A stretch of DNA of 5,717 nucleotides from JAIRQK01 sp047974135 (GTDB lineage: Bacteria > Campylobacterota > Campylobacteria > Campylobacterales > Campylobacteraceae). The DNA lies in the NCBI GenBank assembly GCA_047974135.1, contig JBKECC010000075.1, positions 1 through 5,717 of the forward strand. Reading direction: 5' to 3'. Shown here piece by piece: positions 1-5,352 of this stretch (position 1 is the first letter of the stretch; every line of letters starts with the position of its first letter). The notes beneath the pieces were generated by a model. The model was given only the letters and a program-made list of their open reading frames with translations. It did not search any database and was not told the DNA's origin. The translations under genes were made by a program, and so were the position numbers.

Positions 1-30
1 TTTTACTTTTTATGTAGTGAAATATTTTAT

Positions 31-55
31 TTAATGTTACTATTGGTAATATTAA
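31..55. repeat. Inverted repeat downstream of the DUF475 gene
   Basis: Arms TTAATGTTAC (31-40) and GTAATATTAA (46-55) pair over ten positions with one mismatch around TATTG. It begins six bases beyond the DUF475 stop. No T run follows it on the minus strand, so an intrinsic terminator is doubtful; it could be a weak 3' RNA hairpin or a protein site for whatever lies to the left. Confidence 0.35.
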
Positions 56-61
56 AAAGTT

Positions 62-1090
62 TTATGTAACTTTTTTTCTCTTTTTATAAATGATAGAAGC
101 AACAATAGATGAAGCTATAAAGACAACTCCAACAAGTCCAGTTACAACTTCATGAATATGAAATTTGATACTTAAAAGCATGATGACCGCTAATGCACCA
201 ATAGCCCAATGAGCTCCACTTTCTAAGTAAACAAACTCATCAAGAGTTCCCTTATCTACAAGATAGATTGTGATGGAACGTACAAAAATAGCACCAATTC
301 CAAGTCCAAGCATAATCAAAACTATGTCTTTTGTGATAGCAAAAGCTCCTATAACTCCATCAAAACTAAAAGATGCATCAAGAACTTCAAGATATAAAAA
401 TCCTCCTATGCTTCCTTTTTTTACTAACTCGCCACTTCCTTCTTGTTTTGCTTCCAAAAGTGAACTTATGCCTTTCACGCCAAGATAGATTAAAACTCCT
501 TGTAAACCAAAAAGAAGCACCGAGAGTTGTCTCTCAGCCGGAACTACTTGTATAACTGCCATTAAAATCAAAAGTGCTACAAAAACAGCAGCTGAGTTTA
601 TATTGCCAAAGTTTGCAAGTCTTTTTTCTACAAAGCCTATCCAGTGTGTAGATTTTTCACTATCAAACATAAAATTTAAAAATACTAAAAGTAAAAACAT
701 ACCACCAAATGTTGATATTTCAGCATGATAAGTTGTGAGTTGTTTTGAGTATTCGTTCGGATTTTGCAAAGCTAAATTCCAAACTTCTATTATGCCTAAA
801 TCAGCAGTGTGAGATACGATTGCAAGTGGAAAAAATAGTCTCATGGCAAAAACTGCCACAAAGATACCAACGGTTAAAAATATCTTCTTCCAAAACTCAT
901 CCCAATTTTTTAGTACAGATGCGTTTACTACTGCATTGTCAAAAGAGAGAGATACTTCCATGATGCCTAAAACTGCAACAACAAACAATGTAGCAGGAAC
1001 TACACCCCAACCACCATGACTATATCCCCACCATGCAGCAACCGCCAAACACACAGCGGTAAAGAGAAAAGAAAATCCAAAATGTTTCAA
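62..1090 (-). CDS. DUF475 / TerC-superfamily integral membrane protein
   Basis: A 342-residue polytopic inner-membrane protein with roughly nine or ten hydrophobic segments. It contains two related acidic motifs, as expected for an internally duplicated TerC-type fold: EVSLSFDNAVVNA at 45-57 and EVLDASFSFDGVIGA at 235-249, each with a buried Glu and an SFD triplet. TerC-superfamily proteins have been tied to tellurite resistance and, in some bacteria, to manganese efflux; the substrate here is unknown and metal handling is only inferred. A basic tail (YKKRKK) suggests a cytoplasmic C-terminus. The start is TTG at 1090: AGGA lies six bases upstream, and the next Met is residue 44, inside the first conserved motif. 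It follows dinB after 150 bases. No yybP-ykoY-type riboswitch, which precedes some TerC-type Mn exporters, was recognised upstream. Its ribosome binding site lies at the edge of an inverted repeat. Confidence 0.85.
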   Translation of the reverse strand: MKHFGFSFLFTAVCLAVAAWWGYSHGGWGVVPATLFVVAVLGIMEVSLSFDNAVVNASVLKNWDEFWKKIFLTVGIFVAVFAMRLFFPLAIVSHTADLGIIEVWNLALQNPNEYSKQLTTYHAEISTFGGMFLLLVFLNFMFDSEKSTHWIGFVEKRLANFGNINSAAVFVALLILMAVIQVVPAERQLSVLLFGLQGVLIYLGVKGISSLLEAKQEGSGELVKKGSIGGFLYLEVLDASFSFDGVIGAFAITKDIVLIMLGLGIGAIFVRSITIYLVDKGTLDEFVYLESGAHWAIGALAVIMLLSIKFHIHEVVTGLVGVVFIASSIVASIIYKKRKKVT

Positions 1091-1098
1091 AAAAATTC

Positions 1099-1119
1099 CT
1101 TTTATTTTAAAAATAAAAG
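1099..1119. repeat. 21-base inverted repeat overlapping the DUF475 ribosome binding site
   Basis: Arms CTTTTATTTT (1099-1108) and AAAATAAAAG (1110-1119) are perfect reverse complements around a single A. On the minus strand the downstream arm runs into the AAAAGGA ribosome binding site nine bases before the TTG start. As RNA, a stem of nine A-U-rich pairs with a three-base loop could partly hide the ribosome binding site; as DNA it could be an operator. The arms are weak in G+C, so stability would be low. Confidence 0.5.
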
Positions 1120-1154
1120 CGTATCAAATCTAAACTTTTAAACTCTTTTAGCAC

Positions 1155-1168
1155 CTTTACATGTAAAG
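1155..1168. repeat. TTTACATGTAAA palindrome, copy 1 (dinB-DUF475 gap)
   Basis: This copy extends to a perfect 14-base palindrome, CTTTACATGTAAAG. It is in the 150-base gap between dinB and the DUF475 gene, 65 bases upstream of the TTG start. The rest of that gap (1091-1240) holds the inverted repeat at the start codon and A+T-only dyads, with no convincing promoter. Confidence 0.85.
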
Positions 1169-1240
1169 ATTAAATTTATTCAACCAAAATTTTTGATTTT
1201 AATTTTGAATTATCAGTCTATTATTAAGAAAAATTAATTT

Positions 1241-2530
1241 TTATTCACTCTTTTCGACTGCACTTCTGATGATATCAACTCCATATTTTTTGCGTAAAAG
1301 TGTTAGCTTTTCATCTAGTTTTTTTGCCTTTAAATCTTCATTTACATGTAAAAGCGAAAAGGTTTTTTTTGAGTGTTCATCTACAAAGTTTGAAGCATTT
1401 ATACTAAAGTGGTGAATTTTGCTCTGTTTATATATGTCAAGTTTTTCAAAAGTCTCAAGCATCAAATTTTTAAAAAAACTTTCGCTAAACATCCTGTCAA
1501 CACTAAAAGAGACTTTTGATTTCATGCCGTTTTCATAGCGTATTTTAAAGTAAAACGTCGAAGGACTAAGGTTTAATCTCATGATTGTATGACTTAAGTG
1601 ACGTGTTAAGATGACAACTCTTCTTTTTGCCTCATCTCTATCCACCAAAGGAGCAAAATTTCTAGAAATTCCTATAGAACTTCTGTCGTGAAAAGGCTCA
1701 ACTGCGTCTTTATCTTCGCCAGTTACTCTTTTGTATAAATCCTTGCCGATACGCCCCCAGTTTTCTATCAAAGGTTTTGCTGCTATAAGTTCTCCAAGAG
1801 TTGTGATGCGGTAATCGTAAAGTTTTTTTTGTAATGCTCTACCGATTCCTGCAAACTCTTCAACTTTTTGATTTTTTACAAACTCTCTTATCTCCTCTTT
1901 TTTTACTACGGTTAATCCAAAAGGTTTATTAAAATCAGTTGCAAATTTTGCTATCCATTTTGTGCTTGAAGCACCGATAGAGATTGGTAAATCAAACTTT
2001 TTTAAAATCTCATCTTGCAAGTTTTTTATAAATTCATATGTGTTTTCATCTTCTATATATCCGTTTAAATCGCCCCAAAACTCATCGATACTATACTGTT
2101 CTAAAACGGGTATTTTTGTTTGCAAAAACTCTTTGAGTCTTACTGAAAGAAGTTGATAAAAGAGATGGTCTCCTGAAACAACTAAAAGTTTTGGACACAT
2201 TTTAAGAGCATCTTTTAAAAGCGTTCCTGTTTTTATACCAAACTTTTTTGCTTCATAACTTTTTGCTATGACTATGCCGTGGATTCTGCTAAATTCGTCT
2301 ACAAACTCCTCTTTATAAGCGTTTTTGTTAAATGGTTTAAATTCTCTGTGATGCTGAAAAATGCTGTTAAATGCGCCGACACTTTTTGTCATCGTAACTT
2401 TTGTGTCTTGTGGGGAAAATATCTTTGTATCACCACTTTTGCAAACAACAACAGGCTTATTTTTAAGCAGTGGTGTTCTTGTTCGCTCAGCTGAAACAAA
2501 AAAACAGTCCAAATCAAGATGTATAATCAC
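1241..2530 (-). CDS. dinB: Y-family DNA polymerase (DNA polymerase IV-like)
   Basis: An error-prone translesion polymerase of 429 residues. The palm motif IIHLDLDCFFVSAE (2-15) contains metal-binding Asp6 and the presumed steric-gate Phe11. YSIDE (146-150) supplies the second acidic pair, Asp149-Glu150. IGASSTKWIAKFATD (185-199) and the helix-hairpin-helix FAGIGRALQKKLYDYRITTLGEL (split: FAGIGRALQKKL, YDYRITTLGEL) at 226-248 are typical of the thumb. The little-finger domain spans about 285-390. Two oddities stand out: about 48 extra residues between the first Asp motif and YEAKKFG compared with E. coli Pol IV, and Lys95 where the family usually has the triphosphate-contacting Arg of YxAR. 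KTFSLLHV (389-396) sits where many relatives carry a QLxLF-like clamp-binding motif. The start is GTG at 2530, since MIIHLDLDCF begins right at the conserved motif; the ribosome binding site is weak (AAAAGG). dinB versus another Y-family subgroup is not settled. Confidence 0.9.
   Translation of the reverse strand: MIIHLDLDCFFVSAERTRTPLLKNKPVVVCKSGDTKIFSPQDTKVTMTKSVGAFNSIFQHHREFKPFNKNAYKEEFVDEFSRIHGIVIAKSYEAKKFGIKTGTLLKDALKMCPKLLVVSGDHLFYQLLSVRLKEFLQTKIPVLEQYSIDEFWGDLNGYIEDENTYEFIKNLQDEILKKFDLPISIGASSTKWIAKFATDFNKPFGLTVVKKEEIREFVKNQKVEEFAGIGRALQKKLYDYRITTLGELIAAKPLIENWGRIGKDLYKRVTGEDKDAVEPFHDRSSIGISRNFAPLVDRDEAKRRVVILTRHLSHTIMRLNLSPSTFYFKIRYENGMKSKVSFSVDRMFSESFFKNLMLETFEKLDIYKQSKIHHFSINASNFVDEHSKKTFSLLHVNEDLKAKKLDEKLTLLRKKYGVDIIRSAVEKSE
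1341..1352. repeat. TTTACATGTAAA palindrome, copy 2 (inside dinB)
   Basis: A perfect 12-base copy within codons 393-397 of the polymerase gene (Leu-Leu-His-Val-Asn). It overlaps the segment that aligns by position with the clamp-binding motif of related polymerases. Confidence 0.85.
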
Positions 2531-2540
2531 AACAAAACCT

Positions 2541-2552
2541 TTTACATGTAAA
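2541..2552. repeat. TTTACATGTAAA palindrome, copy 3 (dinB leader)
   Basis: A perfect 12-base copy ending 10 bases before the dinB GTG start. It is flanked by CAAAAC (2533-2538) and GTTTTG (2553-2558), which extend the dyad with a two-base bulge. It could form a hairpin in the leader RNA beside the weak ribosome binding site. Confidence 0.85.
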
Positions 2553-2560
2553 GTTTTGCT

Positions 2561-2568
2561 ATTTTATA
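2561..2568 (-). promoter_or_regulatory. Candidate -10 element for dinB
   Basis: Minus-strand TATAAAAT lies 31-38 bases upstream of the GTG start. No convincing -35 hexamer is found 16-18 bases further up, although the stretch is A-rich. If it is used, transcription would start near 2554, and the palindrome copy at 2541-2552 would lie in the first bases of the transcript. The other copy (2618-2629) would be about 70 bases upstream of the start point. Confidence 0.3.
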
Positions 2569-2617
2569 ACTATTTTTTGATTTGCTTTTATTTTATTTCA
2601 AAATGAAATTTGTGAGT

Positions 2618-2629
2618 TTTACATGTAAA
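2618..2629. repeat. TTTACATGTAAA palindrome, copy 4 (dinB-tRNA gap)
   Basis: A perfect 12-base copy, 77 bases centre to centre from copy 3. GAGTTT (2614-2619) and AAACTC (2627-2632) extend the dyad, offset by one base. It is upstream of the candidate dinB -10 element. Confidence 0.85.
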
Positions 2630-2632
2630 CTC

Positions 2633-2656
2633 GAAGTACATTATGAAGTACATAAA
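2633..2656. repeat. Tandem 12-base repeat (GAAGTACAT twice)
   Basis: GAAGTACATTAT (2633-2644) is followed directly by GAAGTACATAAA (2645-2656), with ten of twelve bases identical. It lies immediately beside palindrome copy 4 in the 199-base dinB-tRNA gap. The remainder of that gap (2657-2729) contains a short G-rich run near 2681-2697 and no gene. Confidence 0.55.
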
Positions 2657-2729
2657 CTGTTTATTTGATTTATAAAAAGACGGGAATTGTGGGGTTGTGT
2701 ATTTGTATATTTTGTGAAAAAAAGTAAAG

Positions 2730-2804
<75 letters not shown>

Positions 2805-2824
2805 ATATTTAACAAAGAGACGAA

Positions 2825-2853
2825 ATTATAGAGAAAATTGTCTAAAAAGTCAA
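2825..2853 (-). promoter_or_regulatory. Sigma-70-type promoter of tRNA-Asn
   Basis: On the minus strand TTGACT (2853-2848) is followed after exactly 17 bases by a perfect TATAAT (2830-2825). Transcription would start near 2818, giving a leader of about 14 bases before the tRNA 5' end at 2804. A near-consensus -35 box is fitting for a stable RNA gene. It places the tRNA in a unit separate from the radical SAM gene, which ends at 2892. Confidence 0.88.
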
Positions 2854-2875
2854 GAGATTTTTAACTTTTTTATAC

Positions 2876-2885
2876 TTACATGTAA
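2876..2885. repeat. TTACATGTAA palindrome, copy 5 (radical SAM-tRNA gap)
   Basis: A 10-base core with one outer mismatch (CTTACATGTAAA), six bases beyond the stop of the radical SAM gene. It lies within a wider dyad, AACTTTT (2863-2869) with AAAAGTT (2884-2890). On the minus strand that dyad is not followed by a T run, so it is not a typical terminator for the radical SAM gene. Confidence 0.75.
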
Positions 2886-2891
2886 AAGTTT

Positions 2892-3800
2892 TTACGCCAA
2901 CTTATAAAATTCAACATTTGCAACATTTACGAGTTTGATTTTTCCCTCTTTTTCTAATTTATGGAGCAATTCATTTGTTGCTTCATCAAAGAGCATTTTC
3001 ATGTCTTCCTTGCTTTGTGGACGTTTGTCTAAAAGTGACAATATCTCATCGATACTAAGGCTTGTTTTTGCCCTTAAGCTCTCTACTCTTTTTGCTATAA
3101 CAACTGGGATATTTTGTATGTTTTTTGATAGAGCTTTTAGCACTTCATAGCTTACAGGTTTTACTCTGTACGCACTTGGTCTATCGATGGTGCTTATATC
3201 AACGCGCGATGGTTTGATTTCATTTATAACTTCATTTAATGCTAAAAATTCATCTCTTGTATCGTTTAAATTTTCAACTACTAAAACTTCTAAAACAAGC
3301 TCGTTTTTGAAGATTTTTCTAAAGTTTTTCATGCCTTCTATGATTTTTAAAAGGTCTACACTTTTTGCTGGTCTATCTATCTTTTTAAATGTTAAAGGAT
3401 TTACACTATCAAGTGAAAGTTTTACTATGTCGATATCTAAAAGTGCGGTTTGAACCTCATCTTTACAAATATTTGAGCCATTTGAAAGTATTAAAAGTTT
3501 TTTATCTTTTTTGATTTTGTTTAGCTCAAACACCAACTCTTTTAAATGCGGATACAAAGTTGGTTCGCCATTTGCAGTTAAAGTTATAACATCAATGTTT
3601 TCATGCTTTAAAAGTGCTGCTTTTACCGCTTCAACTACATCTTTAACAAGTGGAGGATTTTGGATAGATTCAACAACTTTTGCACCCTTTAACTCACAGA
3701 ACAAACAGTCAAAGTTGCACTGTTTTGCGTTTGGGCTTAAATCAATCCCCAAGGAGAGTCCAAAACGGCGAGATAAAACGGGTCCAAAAGTTAAATTCAA
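2892..3800 (-). CDS. Radical SAM protein, TYW1-like (COG0731 type), with C-terminal winged-helix-like region
   Basis: A 302-residue cytoplasmic iron-sulfur protein. C28-x3-C32-x2-C35 (CNFDCLFC) is the radical SAM cluster motif, and TANGEPTLYPHL (75-86) corresponds to the GGEP-type SAM-binding motif. The opening FGPVLSRRFGLSLGIDLSP is typical of the group often annotated as wyosine-synthesis-like radical SAM proteins. In archaea relatives of this family modify tRNA-Phe; in bacteria the reaction is not established, so I do not assign one. Residues about 250-300 (DEILSLLDKRP...KLEKEGKIKLVNV...FYKLA) look like a small winged-helix domain. The start is TTG at 3800: an in-frame stop at 3813-3815 lies just upstream, and no ATG occurs before the conserved N-terminus. 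The ribosome binding site is weak (AAGAAAA). It follows hemE after 25 bases, so it is probably in the same operon; the palindrome fills half of that gap. Confidence 0.9.
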   Translation of the reverse strand: MNLTFGPVLSRRFGLSLGIDLSPNAKQCNFDCLFCELKGAKVVESIQNPPLVKDVVEAVKAALLKHENIDVITLTANGEPTLYPHLKELVFELNKIKKDKKLLILSNGSNICKDEVQTALLDIDIVKLSLDSVNPLTFKKIDRPAKSVDLLKIIEGMKNFRKIFKNELVLEVLVVENLNDTRDEFLALNEVINEIKPSRVDISTIDRPSAYRVKPVSYEVLKALSKNIQNIPVVIAKRVESLRAKTSLSIDEILSLLDKRPQSKEDMKMLFDEATNELLHKLEKEGKIKLVNVANVEFYKLA

Positions 3801-3811
3801 TCTGTTTTCTT

Positions 3812-3823
3812 TTTACATGTAAA
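3812..3823. repeat. TTTACATGTAAA palindrome, copy 6 (hemE-radical SAM gap)
   Basis: A perfect 12-base copy filling half of the 25-base gap between hemE and the radical SAM gene. It ends two bases after the hemE stop and lies 11 bases before the TTG start. On the minus strand it contains the in-frame TAA (3815-3813) that limits the radical SAM start. Confidence 0.85.
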
Positions 3824-3825
3824 GG

Positions 3826-4848
3826 TTAAATAGCGCTTTTTTCTTGCACTGTTTTTATAAAATATTTTGCATTTTCAACTGGAATGTCTGGAAGTATGCC
3901 GTGTCCTAAGTTAAAAATGTGTCTTTCGTTTTTCATAACTTTAATGATTTTATCGACACCTTCATCTATTGCACTTTTGCTATAAAGCCTTGTTGGTTCC
4001 ATGTTTCCTTGTAAAACGTACTTTCCTCCAAGCTTCTCATGTGCTAGCTCTATAGGAGTTGACCAATCAACACCAAAAACATCAAAATTGCCATCAATTT
4101 TGTCTAAATATCCACTAATTCCTTTTGGAAACATGATGATAGGAATGTGAGGATATTTTGCTTTTAAGTAGTCACAAAGCTCTTTCATGTAAGTCCAGCT
4201 AAACTCAAAAAATGCACTTTCTTCTAAAGCACTTGCCCATGAATCAAAGATTTGTACAGCATTTATGCCGCTTTTTATCTGATTTTCCATATAAAGCTTT
4301 AAAGCTTCAGTCACCTTTTTAAGAAGTGAGTGCAACAACTCTGGATTTGTGTAGAGCAGTTTTTTTACTTTTGCATAAGTTTTAGTTCCACTTCCTTCTA
4401 TCATGTAAGTAGCAAGAGTCCATGGAGCTCCACAAAAACCAATCAAAGCTTTATCATTTGGTAATTTTGTTCTTATCTGTCTAATAGCTTCATAAACATA
4501 CTCTAACTCTTTAGCAGCTTTTTCTACACTTAGAGCTTCTAAATCTTTACATGTAACTATAGGTTTTGTAAAAAGTGGTCCTTCACCTTGAATAAACTTT
4601 AACTCCATGCCCATCTCAAGAGGGACAACGAGTATATCGCTAAAAAGTATCGCAGCATCAACGCCTAATATATCAACTGGCTGGATAGTTACCTCGCATG
4701 CTTTTTTTGGGTCCTTACAGAGAGATAAAAAATCTCCTGCTTCCTTTCTTACTCTCATATATTCAGGTAGATAACGTCCTGCTTGTCTCATCATCCAAAC
4801 AGGAGTATATGGAGTTTTTTTGCCAAAACATGCGTCGATAAAAATCAT
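3826..4848 (-). CDS. hemE: Uroporphyrinogen decarboxylase
   Basis: The enzyme removes four acetate carboxyl groups from uroporphyrinogen III to give coproporphyrinogen III, in the cytoplasmic haem branch of tetrapyrrole synthesis. The 340-residue length is normal. The N-terminal signature PVWMMRQAGRYLPEY (residues 16-30) supplies the Arg residues that bind substrate carboxylates. FSDIL (69-73) holds the key Asp71 under the pyrrole rings. GFCGAPWTLATYMIEG (137-152) is the second family signature, with the conserved Tyr148. QGNMEP (280-285) and NLGHGI (313-318), with the conserved His316, complete the active-site barrel. ATG at 4848 directly follows the stop of the upstream gene (TAAATG) and has GGAAAG six bases upstream, so translation is probably coupled. 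One copy of the TTACATGTAA palindrome lies inside the gene, over codons 98-101 (VTCK), a stretch conserved in the family. I see no missing active-site residue. Confidence 0.97.
   Translation of the reverse strand: MIFIDACFGKKTPYTPVWMMRQAGRYLPEYMRVRKEAGDFLSLCKDPKKACEVTIQPVDILGVDAAILFSDILVVPLEMGMELKFIQGEGPLFTKPIVTCKDLEALSVEKAAKELEYVYEAIRQIRTKLPNDKALIGFCGAPWTLATYMIEGSGTKTYAKVKKLLYTNPELLHSLLKKVTEALKLYMENQIKSGINAVQIFDSWASALEESAFFEFSWTYMKELCDYLKAKYPHIPIIMFPKGISGYLDKIDGNFDVFGVDWSTPIELAHEKLGGKYVLQGNMEPTRLYSKSAIDEGVDKIIKVMKNERHIFNLGHGILPDIPVENAKYFIKTVQEKSAI
4547..4556. repeat. TTACATGTAA palindrome, copy 7 (inside hemE)
   Basis: A 10-base core with one outer mismatch (TTTACATGTAAC). It covers codons for Val98-Thr99-Cys100-Lys101 of HemE. 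This peptide is common in the family, so this copy may owe part of its existence to protein conservation. Confidence 0.65.
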
Positions 4849-5352
4849 TTAATGCTTTCCGCCTTTATTTAAGTAGTAGAGACCAAACGCTAGAAGGAAA
4901 ATCGCTCCAGCAAAATACATCATCTCTAAAGGAGTTTTGTAGCTTATGTAAGTTACCTTTTGGAAAAACTTAACTATCAAAACCATGATAATAACTTTTG
5001 CAATTTTATCTTTTAGTTGGTCAATAGAGTGAACTTCTAAAACGCTTAAACCCTTCTCTTTTGCATCTTTAATCTCGGAAATGAAAAGTTCATAAACACC
5101 AAAACTAAAGATTAAAAGCACAAGAGCGATCAAATATAAGTCAATCGCTCCTATGATGCTACCTAACACATCATCATGAAAGGTTTTGTCTTGAACACCA
5201 TTTACGTAGTAATCCCAAGCTTCACCAAAAACGCTTAAAATATCGTAACTTGCAACAACAAATATGATAATTGCACCGATTAAACTAAAGATAACAGCAA
5301 GGAATGTTATAAATCTACTTTGTAAAAAAGCTTGTTCAAATTTTCTCATCAT
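4849..5352 (-). CDS. UPF0114 (YqhA-type) four-helix membrane protein
   Basis: This is a 167-residue inner-membrane protein of unknown function. It resembles the UPF0114/YqhA family in length and layout: an N-terminal FE...SR motif (residues 5-13), four hydrophobic segments at about 13-35, 64-86, 116-132 and 142-161, and the family-like stretch DLYLIALVLLIFSFGVYELFIS (split here: DLYLIALVLL then IFSFGVYELFIS) at 71-92. A polar loop with EIKDAKEKG follows helix 2, then an LKDKIAKV segment. The start used is the first of two adjacent ATGs (5352 and 5349): it overlaps the asd stop by one base, has GGAAGA nine bases upstream, and gives the family's usual N-terminus (MMRKFE). An in-frame ATG at 5379 would add nine residues reading into asd but has no good ribosome binding site. 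The gene abuts hemE with no gap, so it is probably cotranscribed with asd and hemE. Nothing in the sequence indicates a substrate. Confidence 0.85.
   Translation of the reverse strand: MMRKFEQAFLQSRFITFLAVIFSLIGAIIIFVVASYDILSVFGEAWDYYVNGVQDKTFHDDVLGSIIGAIDLYLIALVLLIFSFGVYELFISEIKDAKEKGLSVLEVHSIDQLKDKIAKVIIMVLIVKFFQKVTYISYKTPLEMMYFAGAIFLLAFGLYYLNKGGKH

Noticed and set aside
1091..1240. Mn-sensing yybP-ykoY riboswitch ahead of the TerC-like gene
   Set aside because: The gap is A+T-rich and lacks the G+C-rich paired elements and conserved loop bases of that riboswitch.
1229..1242. Perfect palindrome AAAAATTAATTTTT at the dinB stop
   Set aside because: It is composed only of A and T in very A+T-rich DNA, where such dyads are expected by chance.
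2541..2552. LexA-type SOS box upstream of the translesion polymerase
   Set aside because: TTTACATGTAAA does not match known LexA box types such as CTGT-N8-ACAG or GAAC-N4-GTTC, and identical copies occur inside hemE and dinB and in unrelated gaps.
2863..2895. Dyad followed by TTTTT on the plus strand, resembling an intrinsic terminator
   Set aside because: All nearby genes are on the minus strand, the stem is A-T only apart from one pair, and the wider dyad includes a palindrome copy; no plus-strand transcript needs it.
3511..3822. 103-codon plus-strand open frame
   Set aside because: It is antisense to the well-supported radical SAM gene, low in complexity and has no recognisable motif; it is a shadow frame.
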